The notes under the pieces are model-generated. The model ran no database searches, was not told where the DNA came from, and saw only the letters and a program-made list of their open reading frames with translations. This document shows, piece by piece, positions 45,595 to 57,560 of a stretch of 64,000 nt of DNA; within the stretch, counting starts at the first letter, position 1, and each line of letters begins with the position of its first letter. Origin of the DNA: Heloderma charlesbogerti (lineage: Eukaryota; Chordata; Lepidosauria; Squamata; Helodermatidae); assembly GCA_026122225.1 (NCBI GenBank), contig JANEZZ010000973.1, positions 84,242 through 148,241 on the forward strand, written 5' to 3'. Made by a program: the position numbers and the translations under genes.

Positions 45595-46095
45595 TTATTT
45601 ATTTATTTATCTTTAAAACATTTGCACCCCACCCTATATCATTAAGATCTCAGGGCGGCATACAGATAAAATCAATTTAAACAGCATAAAACAATAAATG
45701 AATTAAACCGCTAAAAACATATTAAACCATTAAACAAGCTAAAACCAGTTAAAATCTAAAACAATGAAATATTTAAAACAGTGTTCTACTTTAAGGAATT
45801 CAGTTAGCCCTCAAAGGCTTTGGTGAAAAGCCATATTTTTACTTGGTGCCGAAATGGAACCAATGTCTGAGCCAGTCGGGCCTCCAAGGGGAGGGCATTC
45901 CACAGCCAGGGTGCCACAGCAGAGAAGGCCCTCTCCCATGTCCCACCATAGTGTACGTCTTCCACTGTTGGGACACAGAGGAGGGCCCCTCCAACAGATC
46001 TCAGTCCTCAGGCAGGCATAAATAGGGAGAGGCACTCCTGCAAATATTGAGATCCCAAGCAGCTTAGGGGTTTCAGTGTTGTCACCAGAACCTTG
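45595..46095 (-). mobile_element. L2 LINE 3' end, minus orientation
   Basis: (TTTA)n head, CACCCCACCCTATATC, then the antisense of the ORF2 C-terminus (GGGAGGGCATTCCACAGCC, CAGAGAAGGCCCTC). Confidence 0.85.
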
Positions 46096-46279
46096 AATTC
46101 CAGTTGGAATCTCTTTGTTCTAATCACACAGCAACACTGTTAAAAATCCACTCCAAGTTCCAACATAAATATCTGCTCCTTACCCACCACTCTTCATGGC
46201 ACTGCCCTCTGTATTGATCTGGGGTTCTGATTTGGTCAGCCCCAGTCAAAGTAGATATGCCCTAACCCTGGCACCAGCT

Positions 46280-47040
46280 TGTCTGGCAAAAGGGGGGGAG
46301 GGCATTGCAGGCAGGTGAGAAGAGGTGGCTGGTGCCTATTGGGTACCCCCCCATGGCACCACCAGGCAGGGGAGGGGCTGGCGGAGCCCTCTTAAGCTCT
46401 GCGCCCCCTCCCAAACCAACTCTCTCGCGGCTCCCTCCTGCCTCCCGCCCTCCTTTAAGCAATGTGGGTTTATACCGGTTGCCCATTTGGGAGCCATGTT
46501 GGCGATTTTTGGCTCACGGTTAAATTGGCCTTTTACTGTGTGTCATTTTGCCTACTTCACACTGTTATTGGGGCTGGGGTGTGTCCGGTGGGCGAATATG
46601 GTCCAATCTCTCATAGGTCACTTTTCAGTTTGCGGCTAGGACGGGCAAAAGCAGAAAGAGATTAGGGGTGGTGTGCATGCAGAGGCACCTTATGGTGACA
46701 GGTGATGCCTGAGGCCCCCCGAACGGGTTGAGTGGCTCGGCAGGGGGATAAGAGTTGCCTGGGAGACCAACCCTCCTCACTCACCCAGGTGTTTGGTGGC
46801 TCCGGAAGGGGGTGACAGGGGAAGGTGTACCTCCCCCAGAAGGGGCAGTTTGGAGGGGTGGCGAGACTGCAGCTCTGCAGGCTAGGTGTGCTGTCACCCA
46901 AGAAATGCCAGCTAGTCGCTGGCACAGTCAGCTGCCCGTCCTAGGTACCCCTTTGCAGATATTTTCAATAAATGTGGCCCAATTTTCAACGCAGACTGTT
47001 GCTTGACTCTTCTTTGACCCGTCTCCGCTCGCAATGTTTT
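46280..47040 (+). mobile_element. Unclassified LTR-like repeat
   Basis: GC-rich body, then TTCAATAAATGTGGCCC followed by a short T/C-rich stretch, which resembles an LTR polyadenylation region. Termini not defined. Low certainty. Confidence 0.3.
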
Positions 47041-47399
47041 GATTCCCAAGATGACACAAATCCACTCACGTAAAAGGATGACCATTAATTGACAGAAAAT
47101 AGATGCAGAATATATATACAAAGAAAGCTCACACCTCCCTTCAGTTGACAAAGCCATTCTCTGCCACACTGTTTGTACTCGGGGCGTGGTGTGCGGGCAA
47201 CAGTGTATGAGAAGACATTCCTCTAGGGCTGGCAAAAGTCCTCCAAGCTGGTAATCCGCACAGTGACCCTTGGAGCGAGACCAACGTGCAAAGCCTGTGG
47301 ATTGGATCTTATAAGCTTTCTGCTAGATGCCCATCTCTAGCGCATGAGCTCACAGGGACCTCCTCTCTCCCATCTCAGGAGCTAACAGGTCTGCGCGCA

Positions 47400-47648
47400 G
47401 ACATTCAGGAGAAGGGTGCTACAGTATTTTAGCATTTTCGCTTCCTCGTCTTTTCGCTCTGCTGTTTAAAAGTCTGTATTTTAAATCTCTGCATTGCTGC
47501 TAGGTTTTATTCCGGTTGTACTGTGATATTGTAGCGTTAAGCGTTCATATTTTATATTGTTTTATGCTGCGCTTTGTGGTTTTAGTTTTTGTCTACTGCC
47601 CAGAGAGCTTCCACTACTGGGTGGTATAGAAATAAATGAAGGAATTAT
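47400..47648 (+). mobile_element. L2 LINE 3' UTR
   Basis: CTGCCCAGAGAGCTTCCACT and GGTGGTATAGAAATAAATG end. Confidence 0.8.
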
Positions 47649-47959
47649 ACATAAAGGGGGATTATCCCCACCCATAGGTGCTTGAGGCATCACAAGCTTT
47701 AAAAAGTTCTCCTCTCCCCTGAGGTGGGCTTTTATGAGCTCTTGACATTCTTTTTCAAGCCTGGGTCAGGAGAGCTTCCGCAGCATCCCTAACCTATAAT
47801 AAATATGACAACACCCATGAAGTATGGGTACTCCACCTTGGGGAAGTAGTGACGGGCCTGTTAAAACACCACAAGGTCCATCTCCCCCCCCCAGTCTGCC
47901 CCAATGTGTCCAGTGCTTGGGGGTCATGTGCTACTATTTGTTTGTTATTGAATCATATC

Positions 47960-47963
<4 letters not shown>

Positions 47964-48001
<38 letters not shown>

Positions 48002-48012
48002 TATATATATAT
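47964..48012. repeat. (CA)n-(TA)n compound microsatellite
   Basis: About 16 CA then ATACATATATATATATAT. Confidence 0.97.
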
Positions 48013-48420
48013 ATTCTGCCCTTCAATTATATTCCTAGGGCAGCTGATATAAAGAGCAAAACAATTAAATCGTAAATACGAAGACAGTAGAATCACCGAA
48101 AAAGTTCAACATCATAAAAGCAGCATAAAACAATCAGCTGGATGAAAACTGCATCAGAAATGCTCAGAAAAATAAGAAGCTTCTTTGTCTGGTACCAAAA
48201 GCAAAGCACAGTAGATTCCAGGTGAACCTCAGTGGGGAGAGAGTTCCACAAGTGGGTGCCACCACACAGAAGACCCTCTCTCTAGTTGCTACTACCCATC
48301 GGAATGAGGCCCTTCACTGAAGATCTTAATGTGCTTGTTGTTCTTCAGTACTAGAGGACTTACAGGGAGTGACCAAACCTTCCAGGGTAAGCACGCCTTA
48401 GGTCTCAGTGTCACCCCACC
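48013..48420 (-). mobile_element. L2 LINE 3' end, minus orientation
   Basis: CTGCCCTTCAATTATATTCC, AGCATAAAACAATCAGC and the antisense coding remnant GAGAGAGTTCCACAAGTGGG. Confidence 0.8.
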
Positions 48421-48490
48421 AATTATAGAAATAGGAGGTTTGCATCAATAATCAATCTGACAATATGATCAAGAATTCAAAAATCTCTTG

Positions 48491-48511
48491 GATGGATGGA
48501 TGGATGGATGA
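48491..48511. repeat. (GGAT)n microsatellite
   Basis: Five units. Confidence 0.95.
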
Positions 48512-49010
48512 GAGTAATAGCTCCACAGAAGCTGTTCTGCCTCAGCATGCTACAGAACCTTTCAAACACAGCTACATCCCATTTTAAAAGTTTGTGCCTG
48601 AAACACTCAGGACTAGAAGCATAATCTCCTTGGAATCCTGCCAATTCTACACTTCTGGCTCTAATATCCTGAACAGCTCGACCATGGTGAGTCTAGGTTT
48701 AAAACATCCCCCCCCCATCCCTAAATGGGATTAACATTTCCAAAATCATGCACTGACAGAGACCATAGGGATCAAATGATAGCAAATCCCCAATTCTTCC
48801 CTTCCAGTTGTTCAGCTGCCAATATGCCTGCAGCGCGTTTTTCTCAAATGCACATCTCACTTGCTACAGATCTCTGAGGCTTTGTCTCAGTTTACCAGCC
48901 TAATCCTCCTGCTTTCATAACTGGCAGATTAGCTTTGTGTTAAAAACCACACTTGCTCCTCAAATGGTCAGAATGACAAACAAAAGCTCTTAATCTCAGA
49001 GAAGAGATGA
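48512..49010. other. Intronic stretch with no recognised feature
   Basis: Nothing recognised. Confidence 0.35.
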
Positions 49011-49470
49011 AGGGATGGCTCCCCATGGGGGGGAAAAGAAAAGAAGGCACCCGCTCTCTCTCAAAATACTAGAACTAAATGGGGTCGTCCTATGAAGCTG
49101 AATGGTGGGAGATTCAGGAGACATCAAAGGAAGGATGTCTTCACACAGTGCATAGTCAAATTATGGAAGACGCTACCACAGGATGTAGTGATGGCCACCA
49201 ATTTGGATGGCTTTAAAAGGGGGTTAGACAAATTCCTGGAGGAGAAGGCTACCAATGGCTACTAGTCCTGATGGCTACATGCTACCTCCAGAACTGGAGT
49301 CACTGAGCCTATGTACACCAGTTGCTGGGGAACATGGATGGGAGGGTGCTGTTGCACTCATGCCCTGCTTGTGGGTTCCCAGGCAACAGCTGGTTGGCCA
49401 CTGTGTGAACAGAATGCTGGACTAGATGGACCCTTGGTCTGATCCCACAGGGCTCTTCTTAAGTTCTTGA
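49010..49470 (+). mobile_element. CR1 3' region, second subfamily
   Basis: AATGGGGTCGTCCTATGAAG, GATGTAGTGATGGCCACC, and the tail GACTAGATGGACCCTTGGTC. Confidence 0.92.
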
Positions 49471-49809
49471 TCTCTGTCTTTATCTCCTTCTTCAGTTGCT
49501 GGTTTCCCCTTCCTAATTCAATTTACTAACCCACCCACATTTTGCCTTTTTGAGGAGTGGTACTTGCAGGTATCTGCAGCTGAACAAACATTAAACTTGG
49601 TCTATGAACCAAGACCTGCTTGCTGTAGCCCATAGGTGGGCCCCCTGGATTCCACGCATGTGAACATTTTAGTTCTGCCAGAGTGGGCTGAAGAGTTCTA
49701 CAACTGCAAATGTTTTTACAGCATGGTGATTTGGACACTCATGAACTCTAAGGGGAGATTTATGGATGTTTACACCAGGGTTTCATGGAGAACCCATAAT
49801 ACCTATCTG

Positions 49810-50995
49810 GACACTATGATCAACATCTGAGACCTTCCTCTAAGTGCCACCTCTAGGGGAAGCTTGGAAGGTGGCATCAAGGGAGAGGACCTTCTTAGTG
49901 GTGGCCCTTGGATTATGGAAGGATCTCCCCACTGAGGTAGGGATGTACGAAAGTTCTGCCAAGGGTCACGGGGAGGCCGAATGCCAGAGCATTTGGCCCG
50001 CCAAAATTGGTGGTGGAACGGCCCGCCACCCCCCTGGGATGAGACTTACCTTGGGCAGATCTTCCTGGCGGTGGCGGCAGCGGCGGCTGGTCTTCTGACT
50101 GGCTGCTGCCACCACCATTTCATTAAAAAAAAAAAAAGTGATAGGCTATGTAAAGATTTACGTAGCTTATCACGGCTAGGTTTTTTTAAAAAAACGTGAT
50201 AGGCTATGTAAATGTTTACGTAGCCTATCATGGCTAACTTAAAAAAAACACAAAAAAACACGCGTACACAAATGGTGGCGGCCATGGCCGCCGCCATTTG
50301 CGTTCCTTATTTTGGCACATCTTAGTCTATGTAAATGTTTATGTAGACTAAGACGTGCCAAAATAAGCAACGCAAATGGCAGCGGCCGTGGCCGCTGCCA
50401 TTTGCGTACGCGTGTTTGTTTGTTTTTTAAGTCAGCTGTGATAGGCTACATAAACATTTACGTAGCCCATCATGGCTGACTGCAGGGACACAAACTGCGG
50501 TGCCTATGGCCGCCGCCATTTGCGTCCCTGCTAGCCAGCAGCCGGATGTCTGGCTGCTGGTGGAGCCAGCCGGTGGCTCCGCAGAATCGCTGCGGAGCAC
50601 AGCCGGCCAACCAGGATTCTGGGGGGGGGGAGGAACAGAGCGCCTCCCCCCCAACCATAAACATAATTCACAAAAGGTAAGTACCTTTCATACATCCCTA
50701 CACTGAGGCCCACCTGGTGCCAATACTCTCATCTTTTTGACACCAGGTTAAGACTGCTCTCTACTCCCAGGCATTTAATGGCACATGATGGGGCATTTAT
50801 GCAAGCTGTCTTTGTCAGGTCTAGTGTTTTAATAATACTGGTTTTAGCTGTTTAAACTGTTTTACATTTTGTAAATTGAGGTTTTATGCAGTATTTTGTT
50901 ATCACATATCTGTGGTTTGTGATTTTGTGAATTGTTGTGAACTGCCCAGACAGCGTCGGCTATTGAGTGGTATAGAAATGAAATACCTGCACAAA
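49810..50995 (+). mobile_element. L2 LINE 3' end split by a hAT-like element
   Basis: The left part (49810-49937) has GGTGGCCCTTGGATTATGG. The right part (50701-50995) resumes CACTGAGGCCCACCTGGTGC and ends GAACTGCCCAGACAGCGTCG and AGTGGTATAGAAATGAAATA. The insertion is 49938-50700. Confidence 0.9.
49938..50700. mobile_element. hAT-like element, complete, with perfect 8-bp target duplication
   Basis: Starts TAGGGATGTACGAAAG and ends CTTTCATACATCCCTA (inverted termini). CACTGAGG occurs immediately before (49930-49937) and after (50701-50708). The interior is a chain of hairpins: AT-rich palindromes of GATAGGCTATGTAAA type at about 50138, 50196, 50322 and 50437, alternating with GC-rich palindromes such as GCGGCCATGGCCGC. 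No transposase. Confidence 0.95.
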
Positions 50996-51540
50996 TGCCA
51001 CTATCTTCTGGAATTTGCCATTGGCAGATTCTTCACCAGCCCTCCTACCATGGTAAACAGGCTCCCTCTGTGCCTCCTCATTTTTGGCTACCAGGCTTTT
51101 GCACTTCAACCGTGTCACATGTCACCAAGCCAGGCTCCAAGGACAGCCAAACAAACGAAAACCTGTAACTACTCCCACAACTGTGCTAGATTTCCTGCAC
51201 CCTATGAGTCAAGGGGAGATGTACTCCTTCAGGACAACCACAAGCTTGCAAGACCAGGGGCAGCGTACAATGCTGTTGCCATCGAAGGATGGATTAATAA
51301 TTCCCCATGGCTTCTGCTGAATCCAGCATCCAAAACAGCAGCACGGCAGGAATCTAGAAATATCCATGCAGCTATCACTGACCGGATCTGGGCCCATTAC
51401 CCATGTGTGTGTCATGCAAAAGGACTGTGCAGAGGTTCGAAAGGACTTACAAATGCAGAAGTGCCTTTCCTGCCTGACTATCAAGGGCTCCTTGGAGGCC
51501 TCTCTCAGTCTAATCCAGTAGCCAAGTCCAGACACAGACA
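50996..51540. other. Unclassified stretch with open frames
   Basis: It lies within a 242-codon plus-strand ORF (50876-51604) that begins inside the L2 tail and ends inside the LTR. The peptide has no motif I recognise, so I do not call a gene. It may be retroelement interior. Confidence 0.35.
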
Positions 51541-52013
51541 AAGGGATTCTTTTCAAAGCTTTATTCCTCCTTTACAACTTAACTACTCTACTGTTAGCAA
51601 CTAGATATGAGCAGCAGAGTACCTATGCCCTACGTTGGAACAGTTGGTCCCCGTTTGAAAGGGAATCACTGGCAGACCCTGAACTTATGGGCTAGGGAGA
51701 GTCCCTCCCCTTTTCCCTTGGATCCTCTGGGCGCAGCCATTGTTTGCGCGCCAACCGGGCACTACGCCTCCTTTCCGCGCCCTCCATTTGGCGCCGCTCT
51801 CTGCATCGGCGTCGCACATCCATCAAGTCTGCTTCCTGCGCTCTGTCACTCCCAGGACTGCTATCTAAGCTAGGAATGCTGGTGGGAGGAATCTCCGTCA
51901 GCTGTTGGCCCTGGGAAAGAGGAGCGCGCTCCTCTCCCAGGAGCGACTGCTCTTCCTCAGAATCAGAACTACTCTAGGATTCTATGGGCTCAGTGTTCAC
52001 CCTGACACTGCCA
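51540..52013 (-). mobile_element. LTR, minus orientation (same family as 39670-40393)
   Basis: On the minus strand it begins TGTCAGGGTGAACACTGAGC at 52013, continues TTCTGATTCTGAGGAAGAGC, and carries GGAATAAAGCTTTGAAAAG near 51550-51570. The 3' terminus is beyond 51540 and not resolved. Confidence 0.65.
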
Positions 52014-52047
52014 CTGTTACACTTCCTGGAATAACGTAGCCATACCT

Positions 52048-52258
52048 AGGGACGTACGGATTGAGTCAAATACGTTCCATCTGTGCTTCATGGATCGTCA
52101 GGCAGCTTTCATTCCATCGTCCACCCATTGGCAGAATCAGATTTTGTTAGTTTCGGAATTTACACAAATTTCCACATGGGAACATGCACAAATTCTCCGG
52201 AAATGCGCAAAAATCCCCCCAAATGCGCATTTTCAAAGCAATTCTTTCTTTCTTTTAA
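52048..52258 (+). mobile_element. hAT-like MITE, 5' part
   Basis: TAGGGACGTACGGATTGAGT start and AAATGCGCAAAAATCC interior. The right end is lost. Confidence 0.6.
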
Positions 52259-53519
52259 AAAAGAGCAACACCCTGCCATAAAGTGAGGAAAGTCCTCAGA
52301 GACCACCATTCTCTCTTATAAGGCGGTATCTCCATGGTGATTAATCCTGTCCACGGTGTGTGTGTGTGTGAATTTATTGCTTGCATTGGCTTTGAAGGAA
52401 ACGATGGCCCCCTTTTCCCTGGCCACCTTGAGGAGATGTAAGCCGTCTTCAGATGGCAGGCACCTTTTTCCATGGGGAGAATTAACCTGGCTTGGAAAGA
52501 CCTTGACAGCTTTGTTTACTAGTCCCAAAGGATACGTCTCTTGCAGCAGCCACATGAAATAAAAATCCCCACACCACGGAGGAGTGGAAATTATCCTCTA
52601 TGGATTTGCTCACACATCATGGTTTAAAGTGCAATGGAAAAAGGGCAGAGGGAGGGAGTTAGAGGGGGAATGGAACAGACGATCCCACAAGTGGGCTCCA
52701 CACCACACTTCATTGCACTTTTGTACTTTTCAGCAATCTCATCCTGTTTTCTTATTTAGTCGAGTAAAAACTGGTTCTCCAGAGATACTTTGCTTGTGTA
52801 GGATTTGGATTCATCAAGCTGCCAGTCTTGCACTGGGGCAGGGGGTGGGGCGGGGCCTCCAAAACATACATATGATTAGACAAGAATCACTGTCAAACCA
52901 AATAACAATCTGACATTAAACTCCCGCAAGGAATTCTACCGCCAAGAATAACTCGTGTTGTCGAAGAAACATAAAAAGCAGCAATTCCTACGGGGGTCCC
53001 TGTGACTACAGAAATAAATAATTGTTTTACATCCTCTTAATAAGATTCTACAGTTCATGTTCCCCAAAGAACCTCTTTGATGCAGCATGACAGACTTTTA
53101 ATCCCATTTTAGAAAACATTTGTCATACTCTGATTCCAAAGGAGAAAACAAAGACACATCTATACTTTTGTACTGGAGCTTTCTTTTACTGAACTCAAGG
53201 TGGTACTTTGAACATAGGGGTTCCTGGGCAGCCCACCATCCAGGCACTGACTGGACTGAAGGCCTCGTCACTTCCAAAAGGTTGCTACAACATGTGCCTT
53301 CAAATGAAACCCTGGGACCTGAAACTACCCCAAAAGAATAACAGCTGTAGCCCAGGTATGTTACTGTTAAACAGCATGGGGACTTCAGTATCTGAAGGAT
53401 CATCTCTTCCCACAAATACCTATAAGAACTCTGAGGTTTCCATTTCCCACTGATCAGAAATCTCCTCCCACCTCAATATGTAGAATTAAATGCTCAGGTT
53501 TAAGGCTGACAGCTCTTTA
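52259..53519. other. Intronic stretch, mostly unrecognised
   Basis: (GT)n at about 52357-52372. Otherwise nothing named. Confidence 0.35.
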
Positions 53520-53521
53520 GT

Positions 53522-53700
53522 AGGGATGTATGGATTGTGTAAAATCCGTTCCATTGGCATCTTGCAGGTCGACAGGCGCCTTTCATTCCGTCATCTGCCC
53601 ATCAGCAAAATTGGACTTTTTAGTTTCTAAATTTGCGCAAATTTGCAAAAATGTGCAAACCCCATGAAATATGCAAATCCCCCCCATATGCAAATCCCCA
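53522..53700 (+). mobile_element. hAT-like MITE, 5' part
   Basis: TAGGGATGTATGGATTGTGT start, GTCATCTGCCCATCAGC, then AAATTTGCGCAAATTTGC. Truncated at the adjoining L2. Confidence 0.65.
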
Positions 53701-55000
53701 ACTGCAGATGACCCCACTGATTGGTTTTATGTAGATGTTAATTAGCATGGGGACAAAACTGACCCTGTGTGGAAACCTGGAGAATCCACAGGGCTGAGCA
53801 AAATCCCTCAAGCACAACCTTCTGGAGTTGGCAATCAAAGTAGGAGACTCAGAAGGATACCATGGTCGATGGTGTTGAAAACTGCCAAGAGGTCAAGGAG
53901 AATCAATAGGACCACACTCCTCCTGACTCTCTCCTGACATGGGTAATCATACAGGGCAACCAAGGCTATTTCCATGCCCAAACCCAACTTGGACCCCAAC
54001 TGAAATGGATCTAGATGATCAGTCTCACCCAAGAGTGTCTGAAGCTGGTTGGCAACCACCAGCTGGAGGACTTTGCCCAGGATCAGAACATTTGCTACTG
54101 GCGTAAAGTTGTTAAAATCTTCTGGGTCAAGGGAGGATGTCTTCAGGGGTGGTCTTACTGCCAACTTTTTCAGATGGCCTGGGACCTTTCTCATTTGCAA
54201 GGAGGCATTTAATCACCCCCTGGCCCAGCTGGCTGTTCCCCCCCTACCAGAAGAACAATAACCTGTCCAAGCACCTTTTCAGTGCCCAGCTGAACCTAAC
54301 TTACCAACTGAAACTCATCCCAGAAAACTGGACAAGACTGCAGCCTGGTTACCTCACCTGCTCTAACAATGAGGTCTAAGTCCTGGCAGACTCAAGAGAT
54401 TTTATCCTGGAAGTGCCTCACAAACCTGTCACAGCAGGCGTCTAATGGTTCCATAACACCCTTAGGGTCAGGCTATAATAAGCCCTCTGAACAACCCTAA
54501 AGAGCTCCATTGGACAACATAGAGAGGAGGCAATACGGGTGGAGAATAAATATTTCTTTGCCGCCTTCACTGCCCCAAATAGGCTCGAACATGGGCACAC
54601 ACCAGCACACAATCCCATCTTTGGGAGTTCTCCTCCATCAATTAGGAAAAGGATCTCAGGAGCAATTGTGTCAGCTGTGCAATGTGTTCATTGCACAGAA
54701 TCAGCCAGGGTTTCAAAAGGAGAGCCAGCCAGATTAGCAGGGGGGAAAATCACAGACCTCTCTGGAAACCATCAGGGGAGGAGCTGTCATAGGTCTAAAG
54801 CTCAACCGGACGTGATCTGACCTTGACAAAGGGTCCAAGTCAAAATCCACCACCTTCAGATCACTATCTCCATGGCCAGATTTGGGGGAGGGGGAATGCC
54901 TGGAGTGTAACCTTCTGCTACATGCGTTGGGCCGATGACATGTTGGAACAGTTGTCACAGAGGCCATAAAGTCCTGAGTTGTGGAACCAAACAAAAACCA
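53700..55000 (-). mobile_element. L2 LINE, endonuclease end and RT (decayed)
   Basis: Read on the minus strand: SRRLHSRHSPSPKSGHGD and DPLSRSDHVRLSF (region between endonuclease and RT), then an ORF at 54200-53835 with NFTPVANVLILGKVLQLVVA, DHLDPFQLGSKLG and FNTIDHGILLSLL. RT motifs are in order but frameshifted. Confidence 0.92.
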
Positions 55001-55220
55001 GAAGGGAGGCACCAAAACTGAAACTGAGTGCATTCCATAGTTGTGGCCAAGATAACTTGCTGCAGAATAGTTTAAAGTTTGCCTTTCATGTTTGCTCCTT
55101 CTGGTGTCTTTTTCTGTTGTGTTCATTGTCTGTTTTATTGAGCAGTTTTATAACAACTACAAAAATTGCTTGATGATTCTGATGCAGAATCCGAAGGCAG
55201 GACATAAATGCTTTAAGCTA

Positions 55221-55253
55221 ACACGCACATACACACACACACACACACACACA
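55221..55253. repeat. (CA)n microsatellite
   Basis: CA run with one TA interruption. Confidence 0.96.
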
Positions 55254-55407
55254 TGGTCTAGGATAGTGTTTCTCAAACAATGGACCAGGACTTACCTGTG
55301 GGTCTCAGCCCACTTTGAGTGCCTCTTTGCTTGACGACCCAGCACCATGGCTGCATCATGCACACTGCATAGGCAGGTGTGGTAGTTGGTTAGAGAACAA
55401 GGAATGA

Positions 55408-55417
55408 ATATATATAC

Positions 55418-55470
<53 letters not shown>
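55408..55470. repeat. (TA)n/(CATA)n microsatellite
   Basis: ATACATACATACATAT followed by about 20 TA units. Confidence 0.98.
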
Positions 55471-55471
<1 letters not shown>

Positions 55472-55817
55472 CATTCCACCAACTACAATAGAAAGGGAAT
55501 AGGAAAACATACATGGTTTTCATATACAGCTTCCAGCTTTTTGGCAAATGGCGGACACAAACGGTTGCCAACATATGTTTTCAGTGCCAAAACTGCATGA
55601 CTATTTTTTTCCCAATCTTCCTGAAATTTGCTGGTTATGTAAAACAGGCATTTTTGTCTTGCACATGCAATTTTCAAGAAGATTGGTGAAATCTTTTTGA
55701 TTTTATTAAGGTTAGAATACCCCCCCCCCCAATTTCCATTTAACATGGCGGAATCCTTTTTTGACTGATCGCCTTATTTATTGGAGGCACAACTGTGCCA
55801 CTCCCCTCTCTCCCTCC

Positions 55818-55855
<38 letters not shown>

Positions 55856-55856
55856 G

Positions 55857-56194
55857 GTAAAGGTAAAGGTGTCCCCAACCAGTCGTGTCCGACTCTAGGG
55901 TGCGGTGCTCATCCCCGTTTCTAAGCCGAAGAGCCAGCGCTGTCCGAAGACGCTTCTGTGGTCATGTGGCCGGCATGACTGAACACGGAGGTGCACGGAA
56001 CGCTGTTACCTTTCCCGCCGAGGCGGTACCTATTTATCTACTTGCAATTTCTTGCTTTCGAACTGCTAGGTTGGCAGAAGCTGGGACTGAAGACGGGAGC
56101 TCACTCCGTCACGCAGCACTCGGGTCTCGAACTGCTGGACCTGCCGACCTTCCAGTCTGCAGTTCAGCGTCTTAACCACTAAGCCACCGCGGTC
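55857..56194 (-). mobile_element. Sauria SINE, full length, minus orientation
   Basis: On the minus strand: tRNA-like head GGTGGCTTAGTGGTTAAGAC (A box) and GCAGTTCGAGACCCGAGTGC (B box), body GCAAGTAGATAAATAGGTAC and CATGCCGGCCACATGACCAC, and a BovB-like 3' end AGAGTCGGACACGACTGG with GGGGACACCTTTACC. Inserted into a TA repeat (TA runs at 55839-55855 and 56195-56213). This family is specific to squamates. Confidence 0.97.
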
Positions 56195-56214
56195 ATATAT
56201 ATATATATATATAA

Positions 56215-56325
56215 TATCCCACCTTTCTTCCATCTTGCAACTCAAGGTGGCTACATGTGGTTCCCAAGTGGTTTCCCTCCAAGCACCGACCAGACCCAGA
56301 CCTGCTTAGCTTCAGCAAGGTGGCT
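56215..56325 (-). mobile_element. 5S rRNA-derived SINE fragment
   Basis: CCTCCAAGCACCGACCAGAC and CCTGCTTAGCTTCAGCAAGG are the antisense of the 5S rRNA internal promoter region (AGCTAAGCAGGGTC...GGTTAGTACTTGGATGGG). A LINE-like tail CCCACCTTTCTTCCATC precedes. Confidence 0.65.
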
Positions 56326-56326
56326 G

Positions 56327-56328
56327 TC

Positions 56329-56375
<47 letters not shown>

Positions 56376-56377
56376 CT

Positions 56378-56410
<33 letters not shown>

Positions 56411-56444
56411 TTATTTTCTATACCACCCATACCAAGGTGGCTGC

Positions 56445-56492
<48 letters not shown>
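56327..56492. repeat. (ATCT)n arrays
   Basis: Two (CTAT)n runs separated by a TTTTCTATACCACCCATACC segment from an L2 tail, the second ending in TTTTCTATACAACCCAATAG. The L2-like segment is duplicated with the array. Confidence 0.95.
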
Positions 56493-56551
56493 TTTCTATA
56501 CAACCCAATAGCCAAAGCTCTCATGTGCCTTCAGACTATGCCATGGAAACT

Positions 56552-56573
56552 AGAGATAGATAGATAGATAGAT

Positions 56574-56606
<33 letters not shown>

Positions 56607-56686
56607 CAGATAGACAGATAGAGAGATAGAGAGATAGAGAGATAGAGAGATAGATATTTAGATAGATGGTAGGTAGGTAGGTAGGT

Positions 56687-56741
<55 letters not shown>

Positions 56742-56742
56742 G
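56552..56742. repeat. (GATA)n array with GACA/GAGA variants
   Basis: Long GATA tract including GACAGATA, GAGA and GGTA variants, inverted relative to the ATCT array on the left. Confidence 0.97.
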
Positions 56743-57191
56743 TAAGAGAGGGAAGCTGTTACAGGAGAAACTTGATGTAAAATTAGCAGGAGAGAGGGCT
56801 GAAACTGGCAGTGTGGGGTGATAGGTTACATGTTAAGTATAAAAGGAGAAAAGGAAAAACATGACAAGAGATGAGCAAGAAAACTTTGAGAGGCATGTGG
56901 GGGGAGGAGAGGCAACATCGTTTTGTGACTGGAGGAACTCAGTCATTTTCTGCCCTCTCAAGCAGACACTAAAGGCAGAAGGTTTGAGAAGCCCTAGTCT
57001 AGGATGAGATTCTGATGCTCTTCTCATTAATCCCCCTCCCCACAACAGAAATCTGGCCGATGGGAACAGGGAAAACGGCCTTTTCCATCGTGGCACTCAG
57101 CTACTGTGGTGCAGTGGTTAGAGCAGGGATGGGGAACGAGGTGATCTTGGGACGGTCCCTCCCAGGATTTTTATTATTTTTTTTTAACTAA

Positions 57192-57560
57192 GGGAGCAAT
57201 CCTAGGCGGCTGCCTCCAAACCCAGAGGTGACTGCCTCTCCAGTGCAGATGGGTGGAGCATGGAGGGGTTGTTATCATGGTTAGATGGCTGATTTCAGCT
57301 GCGGAACTTCACAGCAGGGTGTGTGGGAGGCTGGACGATGCACAGCAAGCATCGTACTGGCATGTCTGCACTCCCCGCCCCTCCCTACCCCCGGGAATGC
57401 CCCTTTTGCCCAGCTCCACACTGCTCAGCTGAGCTCGAAGCTTGAGGGTGATCCGCCCTGCCTACAAGGCATTGGGGAAGGGGGCAGGGAGGTGATTTTC
57501 CAGAAACCACACAATCTTATGGCTGTCTAGCCGCTGTCTAGCAGCCATAGGATTGTGTCC
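57192..57560. mobile_element. PIF/Harbinger-like MITE, complete
   Basis: GGGAGCAATCCTAGGCGGCT to AGCCATAGGATTGTGTCC with TAA on both sides (57189-57191, 57561-57563). Interior GGTGACTGCCTCTCCAGTGC. Confidence 0.78.

Noticed and set aside
56255..56563. [11 protein letters not shown] repeat proteins
   Set aside because: Translation of the (ATCT)n microsatellite.
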